A DNA stretch of 64,000 bases from Gordionus sp. m RMFG-2023 (Eukaryota; Nematomorpha; Gordioida; Chordodea; Parachordodidae). The DNA lies in the NCBI RefSeq assembly GCF_954871325.1, contig NC_088776.1, forward strand, positions 20,646,052 through 20,710,051, read 5' to 3'. This document shows, piece by piece, positions 42,255-54,488 of the stretch. The number at the start of each line of letters is the position of its first letter. The first letter of the stretch is position 1. The notes beneath the pieces are model-generated. The model was not told where the DNA came from. It saw only the letters and a list, made by a program, of their open reading frames with translations, and did not search any database. A program made the position numbers and the translations under genes.

Positions 42255-43010
42255 TTAAGATTTATAAATAAGCGGAATTCGCCTTTGTTTTTGAGTAAAA
42301 TGATCAAGTGCTGAATTATAAAAGTTATTATTAGATTTTAAATTTTTCAATAATTTCTTTTCAATAGAAATCAAAGCTAGATTCGATAATCGATTTTGAC
42401 TCATTCTGTTTCTACAATAAGATTTGATTATTTTTATAGATGAAAACCCCCGTTCTGCACTTGCTGTTGTTGCAGCCAAAGTTAAAATGAATTTGCATAA
42501 TTTAAAAACACGGAATGCGAGCTGCTGAACTCCAAGAAAACATATAGAATTGATTAAAATTTTCAATATTTCTCTATTTGATTTAACTTTCGAATTATGC
42601 TGTTCGATTGATATTTTGCGCATCGAATCTATCATATTTTCAATAGGAATTTCTCCAAATGTTTTGAATTGAATCATCGACTGCAAATGAGCTGTCGATT
42701 CTTCATGTCGTTTAACTGCCTTTGAAAAATTATTCATATCCGAAAATCCTCTATCATTCCAAACATATTTTTCCTTTGGGAATAATAAGCATGACCAACA
42801 ATATAGAGAATTAGAAAATTCACATCCAGTGAGCCATTCATATTTATCGATAGAAAAATTACGAAGGCAAGATTTTATTTCTTTTTTTAAATTTTTTAAA
42901 ATTGGCTTTGGTCTTCCTTTTTCAATAATTAAGTTTTTGGTATCAAAATTTCTTGAGCTAAATGATAATATTAATAAATTTTCAATAATACAATTACAAT
43001 TATTGAACAT
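42255..43010 (-). CDS. hAT-derived mini-protein: TTF zinc finger fused to dimerisation domain
   Basis: 251 uninterrupted codons. Residues about 57-110 form a TTF-type zinc finger typical of ZMYM/hAT proteins (KYEWLTGCEFSNSLYCWSCL, C63, C71, C74, with histidines at 102 and 108). Residues about 145-167 (EILKILINSICFLGVQQLAF) are the start of the catalytic region. The protein then jumps at about 167-170 to the C-terminal hAT dimerisation block (LTLAATTASAERGFSSIK, then SYCRNRMSQNRLSNLALISI). Roughly 400 residues of catalytic core are missing, yet the frame is kept. Such a product could bind element ends and dimerise without cutting, i.e. act as a repressor, as KP-type proteins do for P elements; that is inference. 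The start methionine is not certain. Confidence 0.8.
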   Translation of the reverse strand: MFNNCNCIIENLLILSFSSRNFDTKNLIIEKGRPKPILKNLKKEIKSCLRNFSIDKYEWLTGCEFSNSLYCWSCLLFPKEKYVWNDRGFSDMNNFSKAVKRHEESTAHLQSMIQFKTFGEIPIENMIDSMRKISIEQHNSKVKSNREILKILINSICFLGVQQLAFRVFKLCKFILTLAATTASAERGFSSIKIIKSYCRNRMSQNRLSNLALISIEKKLLKNLKSNNNFYNSALDHFTQKQRRIPLIYKS

Positions 43011-43341
43011 TAATTTAAAAAAAAAAATTTTTTTTTTAAAAAGTAAGAAAAATAATTTAATATAAAAAAGTAAGAAAAAAAATTTAATATAAAAAATTTA
43101 TTTTTCTTTTATAAAAGAATAAGCAATTTTTTATTTGCTTCCCCAATGCTTATTTTTTAATCGTAAAATTAAACAATATCATAACATGATTTTCTATTTA
43201 TTTATTGAAAAAATAAGCATATTAGATTTGCTTCCCTCGTATATTTTTTTTAACGTAATAAAAAAATTACACCAAAAAAATATCGTATGAATCATGATTT
43301 GTTGGTATATTTATTATAGGAAAATAAGCAATATTAAATTT

Positions 43342-45400
43342 CAGGGGCGTACGCAGGAATTTGGTCTGGGGGGGGGGGGGGGGTAATAAAAATTTTTAAG
43401 AAATATTATTGTTTTTTAAAAATATCAAGCATAAATTTATTAGGACTAATAACTATTTCTAATACACAATTTTAAATTAATGTGAATTATAAAAAAATTA
43501 TATGTAAAGAATCACTTAAATGACCAAAAATAGATTTGAATTTTTTGAGCTTTAAAATTTATATAAAGTATAAAAAATTTAAATGTTAGAAATATAAATT
43601 AATACACAAAAAGCTTAGGGAATAATTGTATTTTGTATGTTATATTATTTACAATGTAAAATCCAATCTTCGTTGGGATTGAGCTAATTTTTCAATTATC
43701 TCATCCTTGCTTGTTGTCAAATGCATATGAATATTCAAAAGATCCAAACCTTTCAATCTACTTTCAAAAGTTGTACTTCTTGGTATGTTTTTCAGAGACC
43801 TGCAGGCCCGGCCCCTGGGCCGTACCGTATGGCCGGGCCCGAAATTTTTTAAAAAAAACACCAGGGCTGAGCCTGAATTTTTTTAAAAAAAGGATTGTAT
43901 ATTTTAAAACAGCCTATATTTGAAATCGTTATTATTAGCTATAAAAATCAAAAATAAATAAAATTTATTTTAAAAAAATCCGGGTCGGGCCTGAAAATTT
44001 TATTTTAAAAAAACCGGGCCAGGCCTGAAAATTGAGCTTAGCCGTAAAAATCTTTAAAAAAATCCGGGTCGTGCCCTCAAATGGTACCTCTGCAGGGCTC
44101 TGTTATTCTTCTTAAAAAAGAGAGTGTTCTCTCATTAGTTAATTATTGGGAAGAGTTGCTAATATATATATAAACTCTTTTAATACATTGGGAATATAAT
44201 CTAAAATGTGTTTGAAATAATGCAGAGCATCCATAGCATTTTTTGGGACTGTATCAACCATAGTTAATCTTATAAACATAGTTATTCAGCTAATAAGGCA
44301 TCATAAGATACTTTAACATCTTCATGATAAAAATCCAACAAATATTTTTTTTTCTATCACCATCTGAAAAAGGTTGGGAAGGCTTTTATGGAAATAATAT
44401 TTGCAGATTGGTAAGTGCTGCATAATGAATTAAAAACTATTCATTTATTTGGTTTATAAATTTGTATCTAAGATATACTCTTCTACTGATCCTATATTAA
44501 TGTTTTAACTATGAGCTTGCCTTGCTGCAAGTCGAGTGAGACAAATATTAAACACGTATAGCTCTGCTTTTGACTTAACAATAACATATAAAATATGAAA
44601 TTCTTCATAAACATTAGCCCTAATTTCCTTGAATTCTAATAAAATGCTCTCCGTATTCTCATCTTCTTAATCAAGTCATCATGTTTTTGAAAAGTAATAC
44701 ATAAAATAATTGTACATTCTAATGAGAAAAAAATTTGGAATAAGCATTGAATCCATTAATTTTCCTGCTTCTAAGGAAAAATTTCTTTCAGGCCATTGTG
44801 ATATGTCAGTAATAGCAAATAATAGGCTCTTCTAACTCCATAATAGCTGTTACTGCTTGATGGCGGAGACTCTATCTCGTAGGACAAGGTTGCAATTTCT
44901 TTCTCCCTGTTGGACAATTTCAGAATAATTATTATTTGACTATAAATTTATATATGGTAGATAAATATTACGCCACTAAAAATTTGAAAATAATAAGATA
45001 ATATTATGCTGGAAAACTTGAAATCGAAATTAATTGATAAACTTAGTGATGAATGTGATAATAGATGTAATTAAATATATATTTAATATGAGATAGGAAT
45101 AAATATTAACAAATATAAATTAATATAGAACAGTGTAAATTTAATTCAAAACATTTCCATATTTATTAATTTATTTATAATGTAAATAGTTGTTAAAAAC
45201 ATATTTATATATTCTTATCAATTTTTACAAGTTAAAATTTTTATTTACAAACGAATTAAAAAATATGGATTTGTTTTAAATTAAACTGGACAACACTCTA
45301 AACAAAAATATTTTTGAAAAATATATCCGGCATCTGCATTTTTTGGCTTTTTGGGGGGGGGGGAATTTGTCCCCCTGCCCTCCCCCGCTGCGTACGCCAA
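43342..45400 (-). mobile_element. Nested hAT element, sister of 38400-40249
   Basis: Left tip CAGGGGCGTACGCAGG; right end GCTGCGTACGC with the last bases worn. Flanking 8-bp TTAAATTT is identical on both sides (43334-43341, 45401-45408). Runs of G (14) and G/C (10) lie inside the ends. Internal order matches 38400-40249 over most of its length, including the family B MITE at 43793-44092. Confidence 0.88.
43793..44092. mobile_element. Family B MITE, third nesting level
   Basis: CAGAGACCTGCAGGCCCGG at the left and GGTACCTCTG at the right, with CGGGCC/poly-A blocks. Same position as in the sister element, hence inherited with it rather than newly inserted here. Confidence 0.6.
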
Positions 45401-45449
45401 TTAAATTTGCTTCCATCATTTTTTAACATAGTAAATATAATAGTAAATT

Positions 45450-45560
45450 TTTTTACGTAGTAAAAATAATAGTAAATTTTTGAACGTAGTAAAAATAATA
45501 GTAAATTTTTGAACGCAGTAAAAATTATAGTAAATTTTTTAACGTAAATTTTTTATCGTA
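45450..45560. repeat. About 30-bp tandem repeat
   Basis: Three to four units of AACGTAGTAAAAATAATAG followed by TAAATTTTTG, slightly diverged, within the outer hAT. Confidence 0.8.
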
Positions 45561-45733
45561 GTAAAATATTATAAATCTTTTTAACGTTATAAAAAATATA
45601 TTAATTATTTTAAGGAAGTAATTTTGTTTTTTTTGCATAGTAAAAAGATTATACTAAGTTTATCTAAGAACTTTGTAAAAAAATTTTCAAGGGAAGCAAT
45701 GCTTCCCTTGCTTCTATGGACGCTTCGTCCCTG

Positions 45734-47475
45734 ATATGTACATTTTTAGTCTATATAATTCTGTTCTAAGGTTTTTATTTTAGGTGAGGAATCGGCTAAA
45801 TTTTGATGAGAGCCAAAGTTTAGTCAAGCCAACAAAAATATCTATTGCTTAATAGGTTATAAAGCACGAATACCAATAGCCGCGATCAATTTAAATGACT
45901 ACAACTAATAGTTATAGTCAATTTTTAATAGTTCTGGCTATTTTTTAAAATCATTGTCTTTAAGTCCATATTCCTAATGCCTATCAGGGAAACATTAAAC
46001 AAAAGAAAATTAAAAATGTCTAACATGAATATATTTATATTTTATACAAAATTAAAATAAATGTATAGACGACTAGGGACACGGCTATCTGATTTTTCAA
46101 AAAAAACTATTAACCAAAATCATTTAAAATTGAGTTTGGATATTAGTCGATCTGGTTATTTAAACTGACTATGGATATTAGTCGATCTGGTTATTTACAC
46201 TGACTATGGGTATTAGTCATACTTCTTTTTTACGACTACAGCGATTAGACTACAGCGATTAGCCATAGTTTTTTTTTAAATGCGGTGCTGACATTTTTTG
46301 TATGAAATTTGTTAAATATCATATCGAGTTTATATCTTTAATTAAAAGAAAGAAAACAAATATTTTACACATGACATTGTAATTATCACTTTTCAAAAAG
46401 ATAACATAGATTTTACATAAGTCATTAATATTGATCCAAAATATAAAGATAAAAAGAAGTAATGCCCAAAATCAGAAAATTTATTTGAATTTCCTTGGCC
46501 AATTTATAAAGTATAAATTAAAATAATAACTCATAATAAAATCAACATATCTATTGCAATAAAATTCTAACGCGTCTTCCAAAGAAGATTAATATATCAC
46601 TAGGATGACTTCATTATTTAAGATATTTAAAAAATACACTTAAAAGTATATACATCATATTCTTATTATAATGTAATATTTAATTAATCTCAAAAAAATT
46701 AATTATTTTTATAAAGATATAAAACCAGAAATCTAGATCAAATAGGAAAAAATTCGACGCTATACGGCTTCAATAGCAAAACCCACAAATTTCTCTATTC
46801 AAAAAATCTAGAAAAACTCAAACTTGTTTAGATGAATTAATAATGTTTTGTTATTGACGGCACGGAGTTGAGCCATTTTCATTAGTTGAACCACAAATAA
46901 AATGTTATTTGCTGATAAACATTTCTTGATATAATTTTGCAATGATGGAAAGACGGGAAGAAATAACCAAACTTTTAAGCTGACAGATGGGAGATCAGTA
47001 GAAATCCGTCAACAAATTATGAAGACATATCTTGCCCAACGACAGAGCTTGGATATTGAAGGATTTTCTCAGGTTCGGATTTCGGTCGACCTGTAAGAGT
47101 TAGTCCTATCTGATTTGTTTATCAAAATTATTCATATTCTGACTTTATTCATAATTCTATTTAATATCTTCATTATTAATATATATATATATACAAATTA
47201 AATAAAATTTTGTACTCGGTTTTGCAACTTTATTTGACAATTGGTAATAGCCTATTTATGGGAGTTAAATATATTTTTAATTAAGGTGGCAATATGTTTA
47301 AACTCAAATCCAAAGCAGACCGGAAAAAATTATTTTGCAGGCCTCTAGACACACTTCACATATTGTGGTAAAAAATTATAGCAAAATATAGTGAGAATAA
47401 TTCTATCTATATCAATAATTTTAAGAGTGTATAGGTTAATCTGGGCTAGATACCTCTTTCGTCCATATATAGGTA
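45734..47475. other. Intergenic DNA with short tandem repeats and one coding-like patch
   Basis: 46138-46215 holds just over two units of a roughly 36-bp repeat (GGATATTAGTCGATCTGGTT...), and 46231-46262 two copies of GACTACAGCGATTA. At 46945-47095 the plus strand reads FCNDGKTGRNNQTFKLTDGR then SVEIRQQIMKTYLAQRQSLD and IEGFSQVRISVDL without a stop. It looks protein-like but resembles no family I can name and lacks clear splice partners. Confidence 0.35.
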
Positions 47476-47937
47476 GGGGAGACCGGGGTAAAGCGATTGA
47501 CGGGGTAACAATGTTAACGCGAATAACTTTTTAACCATTGAGTATAAAGACCTTAAATTTGGTGTGAAGATGTATTTTTATATCTAATTTCTTACCTATG
47601 TTCACCTTTTAAAAAACTTACCTGGTTTTATATATTTTGTCAAAAAACTGTTTTTTACCCAAAAAATATAAAAATCATTCTCTAGTATATTTTGCTTTTA
47701 GTAAAATTTACATATCCTCAGGATTAAAATTTGGCACACATGTTCCTTAATGTATTAGCTGTAAAATAAAATTTATCTGACATCTTTAGCTATATTAGAA
47801 GTCACGCAATAACGATATTTATAATATATGTCACCTAGGGGTAAAGCTGTTATGGGTAAAACGGTTAAAATATAAAATTATTCACATTAATTTTTCATTA
47901 ATTCATTTATTATAATTTTTATTGTATCAATCAAGTA

Positions 47938-48261
47938 ATGAGAAATTATAAAAGAAAAACCATATACAGAGATGTAAATATAATAAATGAAGCCATAAAA
48001 TATAAAATAACAAATATTACTTCATTAAATTTGTCTGCTAAAAAATTTAACATACCTTATACAACGTTGAGAAGGAGATGTAAAATTGGTATTAAAAGTT
48101 CAGATCATCATAAACAAATATTTACAAATGAAGAAGAATCTAGATTGTGTGACTACATATTAGAAGCAAGTAGGTCATTTATGGGATTAACGCCTAAACA
48201 AGTAATTAAATTATATTGTTTGTATTATATTGTATTTCATAATTTTAATAACTCAATTTAA
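47938..48261 (+). CDS. pogo transposase N-terminal DNA-binding domain (truncated)
   Basis: MRNYKRKTIYRDVNIINEAI begins the psq/CENP-B-type helix-turn-helix of pogo transposases (family start MPRNYKRKT). LSAKKFNIPYTTLRRRCKIG is the recognition region, and EEESRLCDYILEASRSFMGL and TPKQVIKL start the second domain. The frame then runs into the tandem repeat and stops after 107 residues. Full pogo proteins are about 500 residues. A DNA-binding fragment could still be made, but expression is unknown. Confidence 0.8.
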   Translation: MRNYKRKTIYRDVNIINEAIKYKITNITSLNLSAKKFNIPYTTLRRRCKIGIKSSDHHKQIFTNEEESRLCDYILEASRSFMGLTPKQVIKLYCLYYIVFHNFNNSI

Positions 48262-48430
48262 ATATCAATATTAATTTGGTAACTTTAATAAAAATGCTCA
48301 ATTGAAATTATATTGTATTTCATAATTTTAATAATGCTCAATCTAAATATCAATATTAATTTGGTAACTTTAATAAAAATGCTCAATTGAAATTATATTG
48401 TATTTCATAATTTTAATAATGCTCAATCTA
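48225..48430. repeat. 83-85 bp tandem repeat inside the pogo-like element
   Basis: TTGTATTTCATAATTTTAAT recurs at 48230, 48313 and 48398; the intervening CAATATTAATTTGGTAACTT is shared. About 2.3 units. It replaces several hundred residues of transposase. Confidence 0.88.
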
Positions 48431-48438
48431 AAAATCAT

Positions 48439-49079
48439 GTGGGGCAACAATTTCAGATTTATGATATTCCAGGAGTGTTAAAAAATGAAATACCAAGGGC
48501 AGTGACATCAAATAATATATTAAATGGATTCTTAGCATGTGGCATATTTCCTTTAAACCCAAATATATTTACAGAACAAGATTATATCTGCTGTAATAAT
48601 TCAAATGCTAACTCAAATATTGAATTTGAAAATAATGATGAAAATATAAGAGTGACTCAAAATCTTACAGTGACTCAAAATAATGATAGTGATTTATCTA
48701 TATTATTGAACGAAAATGTTCCAGATGATATTGATGAACCTTATCATGATATCTTACCATCATGCTCAAAAAATTATAATAAAGTATTCAATCCTTCATC
48801 TATAATACCTATTCCAAAATTATTCAATATTTCATCGGATAAAATATCTAAAAAAAAGAATTCAGAAATATTAACATCTACACCTTATAAAAAAAAATTA
48901 TTAATTCAGAGAAAAAAAAGATATCAAAAAATAATTGTTTATGTGTTATTTGTAATAAAAACTATAAAAATAGTCGCGAGGGCGATGAATGGCTAAAATG
49001 TACAATGTGCCTTGAATGGGCACATTCTAAATGTGCTAATTATGATAATTATTTTACATGTCCTTATTGTATCGATTAG
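48439..49079 (+). pseudogene. pogo transposase C-terminal tail with PHD-like zinc motif, frameshifted
   Basis: FQIYDIPGVLKNEIPRAVTS then NNILNGFLACGIFPLNPNIF (48450-48580) is the conserved end of the pogo DDE domain (family GFRATGIWPLNPNIF). An acidic linker follows. Near 48935-48960 the frame shifts by one. The other frame reads CLCVICNKNYKNSREGDEWL, then KCTMCLEWAHSKCANYDN and YFTCPYCID before a stop, a PHD-like C4HC3 zinc motif found at the end of some pogo proteins. Because the core is missing it cannot be an active transposase. Confidence 0.78.
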
Positions 49080-49404
49080 TTTTTAAATAAAAATCATAAA
49101 TAAATCTTAAATTTGTAATATTTGTTAAATAAAACAATAAATATGTGTCAAATATTATTTTAACCACTTTACCCTAGTGCTTATCCATTTTACCCTGTAC
49201 CCAGGGTAAAATGGCGAAAATGAGTAGTTTTACATAACTAATCATAGCTCCTAAAATATTATAGGTAGAGGGCTACACTTTTTTTTATCTTGTAGAAAAG
49301 AGATGGGGCTACACATTGATCTATAATTTGTTGTGTTTGACTCTTGTTTAAAATTTTTATGGTAAATATGCAAAATGCCTATCGTTTTACCCCGGTCTCC
49401 CCTA

Positions 49405-51914
49405 TCGATAGATGCATTTAAAAAGTATCTTTCAACGATTCTGATTCCCACTATTATTTAAAATCCTATTTTTGTTTAAAAAAGAAGAAATTTCTTAAGG
49501 TTGCTCAATTTAATTCCTTTCGTTCAAATTAGCAAAATAATTCCTCAAGTCAACTTAAAAACGAATATAACATAATAATTAATCTTTTTTTAAAATATTT
49601 TACAATAAAGTTGTTAATTTTCGAAAAAAATAATTAAGCATTTAATCCACATGTTATTTGTTGGAAATCATACAACTAAACTACTACTAGAGATGATAAA
49701 GGCTTAGTTCAAATAAGTTAATAATATTTTAAAAATTTATAGGCATCAAAACAAGACTAATATTTTTTATAATATATATATATACTATTTAGTGTATATA
49801 CTAAAAAAATGGGATCGAGTGAATCGATCTTGCATGGATCATTAATTTTATAATCCTTATAAAATTCTTAATTTAAACGTTTTTGTTAAATATTATATTA
49901 TATAAAAAAAAATTGAATTTTATACCCTATTAAATAAAATTAAGATTAATTTTTTATATAAATTGTAATCACTAATGTCATTATCAAAGAATATTATAAC
50001 AATTTTTATTTTGAAGAGTATATAATACCCATTTTAAATAACTGTATTTTTTTAAAAAAATTAAAAATAAAATTATACTGTCTGCATAAAGAAGTGAGGA
50101 ACCGGGAATCCATTCTCCCTACAAGTTTTCCGTAAATATCCTTTTTAGCTAATAAAAATTTTCCCCTGCACTCTTCCCTCCCAATTCCAAAAAATGAATA
50201 CAATTATGTTATTATAGGTAATAATTCAAAAAAAGGTATGAGGTAAATTAATAATTTTTTAAAATGCTGACTATTATTAAAATTGTTTAGAAAAAGAGGA
50301 AATGTTGTTCACTAATTAAAAAATTTCCTAGAAAATTTAAATTCTTATTTAACAATATTACAACATTTACAAATGGACCAATCTTACATAAAAAATTTAA
50401 ACATATTTAGATTTAACTATGATTTTTTATTTTGGAATTGTAATGTTTTAGTACACTTTAATATTTTAAAATATTATATTGTATCAAGCTGTGAAGTGAA
50501 TAAAAAGTGCCACATTTTTTTTAAAAAGGCCTTCCTATCTCCCCCACTCATAGTTTTGAAAAAATATAACATGCAACTCATTAAATTTGGAAGGGGATAG
50601 ATAATTATGATGACGTTGTTGTTATTTTTTTCTTTGAATTTCTTTTTTTAGCTCGCCTCCCCAGCCATGGTTCTTTTAATAAATCACCCATTTACATAAT
50701 TGTTAACCGGCCAACCGCCCAATGTTTAAAATTTTTTATTGGTTGATTTGGTTCTTTGATAATTTTATGCAATATTATAAAATAAAAAAATGCCCTTTAA
50801 TAATTAGTAGACGGTTCTTCTATATTCGCCCGAAAATATCTTAAATTCATTAACCCGCACCCCCCCCCCCCACACAATGTCTATTATCTTAGCCTGCTCA
50901 TTACAGACCTCTAATTCAGTTTGTCTTCAGGTGGTGATCCGAATTCATGATCATGACATTCGTCTAAAAAATTCTTCTAAATGATGGAACAAACAATTTC
51001 AAAAGGAACAAAATTTAAAATACCATTAATAAATAATTTTAAAATCATAGCAAAAATATCTTAAAAATTTGAGGTACAATAATCCTTTTGCATTCACTTC
51101 TAAATAGGTATCTGAAGCTGCCCTTTCAATTTTAGTATCCACCCTTATCTTTTCTTCCCTATTTAACTTTTTTTGTTTCATATAATTTTATTTAGATATT
51201 ATGTTTCTTTTTATAAAAAATATAATATAAATATTATAATATTTATATCTATATATTTTCTCGAATAAAAAATGATTAGATTATAATGTAAAAATGTGAA
51301 GACGTTCAGGAATTTTTTTTTATGTGAGTGTTTTTTTAGAAATTTTGTCATGAGGGATTTACAATTTGAAATGATGAATTGATAATGGGAAGACAAAATG
51401 ACATGAAAATTTAAACTTTATCATTATAAATTTTATATTTTTCAATATAATACAAAAAATTGCCATTTTATATATCATTTTTATTAAACTTTATGTCATA
51501 ATTTTGGCTCATTATTGATTAATTCCTTCTTTCTTTTTATTTTTTAACAAATTATTTTTAGTAATAAAACAACAATCACAAGTTCATAATAATATGAATT
51601 TGATAAAAATGTAAAATTTCAACCAAATTTTATATCAAAACCATATTTGAAAAGTGTTTTAAAACGTTCCATTTTTATTAAACACCAATAATCTTTTACA
51701 TAATCTTATATTTTGTTAATATAATTTTTTTAAATTTTCTATCAAGAGGTCTTCTTGGTGAAATTAGTAGGGGAAAAGCATGCTCATTCAGTCCACCTAA
51801 ATACACTAATAGTAGAGTGGGCAGGTCCTTTAAAAAAAGAATATAGATAATGATTATTTATAAAATTCTTATATACAGATTAAATTTCAAAATTAATACT
51901 TTGGACATTTAATT
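49405..51914. other. AT-rich intergenic DNA, no gene seen
   Basis: A C-run (50859-50872) followed by CAGACCTCTAATTC at about 50905-50918 looks like one end of a family B-type MITE whose other end is unclear. Frames at 49251-50600 and 51211-51396 match no family. Confidence 0.45.
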
Positions 51915-52240
51915 CAAGATTGTCCTAAGGAAGGGAGCACTATTAGGTAAATTTTTTCCTCATAAGTCTACTTATTGTAGACATTTGCCTATATTAGAAT
52001 TTTATAAAAATATTTTTGGTTTTCATTTTTTTATTTGTCAAAATTTTTTTTTTCTAAAAATTTTGATCTATATTCGTCATTCTAAAAAGTTATTAATTTT
52101 TTCAAATTTTTTCTTATAATGATATATTATATACATTTTTGGAGAGGTGGGAAGTGGGGAATGTCACGGGGGAATTTTTTTTAGCTTAAAATGATATTTA
52201 CGAGAACAGAGAAAGTTGCGATTTCCCCTTGGTTAAGCCC
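51915..52240. mobile_element. MITE, family F
   Basis: Shares GGAGCACTATTAGG...TTTTTTCC near the start and the closing GGGAATGTCACGGGGGAAATT-like, TTAGCTT and GAGAACAG motifs with 60225-60530 and 62104-62400. No ORF and no secure target duplication. Confidence 0.5.
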
Positions 52241-54488
52241 CTTAATACAAATATTAACATCGTTTTAATTCATATTATCGTGATAAATATTTCATTGAAT
52301 TAAAATATAATTCCAGTGGTGGATGTAATACCAAAACGTAGAATTAATTAAATATGGACAAGGAACCATTATAGTGATGACTACAATAGATTATTTATAA
52401 GTTATTACCGGTGCTGTTAAAGTAATAGTTGCCACTACATTTCTGCAAAAAATGTAAATAGTTATATTTTTGAAATGTAACGACATTGTTTATTTTTTTA
52501 AATATCTTTAGTTATATATTTCATTCATCCTTTTGATGATTTCTTAAATTTAAATTTTCTATATTTAATTTAATGTCTCACTTCTTTTTTTCAGAACGTT
52601 TGTTTAGTCTAGGTAGGCTTGTATATGGAAAAAAAACTATCCTACCTTTTAGACACTAATTTTGAAAATAGTTTTAAATTCAGAGTTTGTTATGACTAAT
52701 TTTTGAAAAGTAAATGATATATTGTGCAATAAATTTTAAAAATAAAATGTTCAGTTAATTTTTTTGACGCAATAAAAAATATTATATATTGTGTTATTAT
52801 TTTTTCGGTACAAAATAAAGATTACTATATGATATATTTTTTCAGTTCAATTATTTTTTTTATAAATTGAATTTTTATTTAAATTTATTTGATTAAAATT
52901 TGTACATGGCAAAATTTTATATAATAAAAAGATTATATTAAAAATGATGTGTTATATAAATAATTTATAATTTTTTTGCAATATAACTTGTTATTTTTGA
53001 AATAAATTGTTAATTAATGATTTTAAAAATAATTTAACTGTCATTAGTTATCTTATTAATAATATAACTTATATTGTAACTCGTTACTTTTCAAAAGTAA
53101 CTTTTAATAACACTAGTTTATTAGTAACTTACATTTTCTTTATAATTTTCTCCGCGTTTTAAAAAAAAGCAAGAGTAAATCTCTACCTCGGACAAATTGA
53201 TCAGTACCTTTCATCCCCTGACGTTTTTCACCCAAGGAAATATTGCCTCTAATAAAATGTTTTTCAAAAAGATAATCTAAAGTTCGAAAATATTTAAGAA
53301 GAGGTCTTTAACATCGGTGTGATTTTATTAATGTATATATAATAATATACATTAACATTAATATATATAATTTACCACAAGGTCTTATTTATGTTTCAAA
53401 AACAATGGTGTCCATTTTTTATTTTATAAAACAAATTAACTCATATTGAGTAGATTTAGATTACAGGAAATGGTTGGTTATTTCATGAATTTTTTTGTAA
53501 ATTTTTTATTTCTTTCAAAAAACAAATTGTTATAATAGACAATTTAAATTAAGGATTCATTGTTTAAAAATATTTAAATTAGTTTTTTTACAAATAATAT
53601 GCATCATGGATTATGATTTAGATATGTAATTATAAAAAAAAATTTATAATTTAAAACCACATGTATATCAAAAATATTATATAAATCTTTTTAATTTTTT
53701 TTTTAGAAAACTGATTCAAATTCAAACATTTATGTTTTTAATCATTTGTAAACGTATATATATATATATATCTATATAATATATATAATGATACATTTTA
53801 AAGTTATTTCAGGATATTTAGTTAATAAAATTAAATAATTGTTATAATAAAATTGGTAACTACTAAAAATGATTAATTTTAATTACCCTCTGAAAATTTT
53901 AAACTATTATAACTGTTAATTTTTTAATGAAGATTAGAGATTTTTGCATTTATTAAAACATATGCTTTTTGTTTTATATAAACTTTAATTTTTTTATAAT
54001 AACTTGTTTCCATTATATAATAATTTAAAATTTATGTTTAACAATATCTAAACACTATACCAGCATTTAATTGCCTTCAAATACAAAAAAATCTATTCCC
54101 ATTAATAAAACTGAGGAAACGTAAAAATGATATTACTATATTTTTTTATTAATGATATTCTAACTATGATATTAAATTAGTAATAATTACTAACAAACAT
54201 CATAAGTTTTTTACGAAAAATAATAATTTTGCGCATAACCTAAAGAGGAAATTTATCTATGTCTCTAAGAAATACATTTGGATTTCAATCAGTAACGCAT
54301 CACTACTTCTTTTATAAATCTCAAAATGTTATACTTTAGTAAAAAAAATAGTTTAGGCATGTTGAGTAGTGCAACAAGTATTATTATCCTCAGCTACAAC
54401 ACTTATATTATTAGCCTATATATTCATTGATTTGATTATATATAGTATATTAATGGTCATGTTGGTTCTAAATCTAAATTAAATTAAA
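52241..54488. other. AT-rich intergenic DNA, no gene seen
   Basis: Microsatellite (TA)n at 53756-53790. Nothing else recognisable in about 2.2 kb. Confidence 0.55.

Larger units (their letters stand above)
42174..45733 (-). mobile_element. hAT transposon carrying a nested hAT (three levels)
   Basis: Tips CAGTGACGAGGCGTC (42174) and, on the other strand from 45733, CAGGGACGAAGCGTCC. Flanks CTATGTAC (42166-42173) and ATATGTAC (45734-45741) agree at 7 of 8. Leaving out the nested element (43342-45400) and one duplication gives about 1.49 kb. It holds a single minus-strand gene (42255-43010) that lacks the catalytic core. GGGAAGCAA motifs sit just inside both ends. Confidence 0.9.
47476..49402 (+). 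mobile_element. pogo-like element flanked by TA, catalytic core lost
   Basis: Perfect tips GGGGAGACCGGGGTAAA (47476) and TTTACCCCGGTCTCCCC (ending 49402) with TA on both sides (47474-47475, 49403-49404). Further GGGTAAA motifs lie subterminally (47840, 47855, 49175, 49200). Plus-strand coding pieces represent the N-terminal DNA-binding domain and the C-terminal tail of a pogo transposase. An 83-85 bp tandem repeat stands where the DDE core should be. Confidence 0.92.

Noticed and set aside
41976-42258. Two overlapping plus-strand frames rich in Ile/Tyr
   Set aside because: They translate an AT microsatellite next to a hAT insertion.
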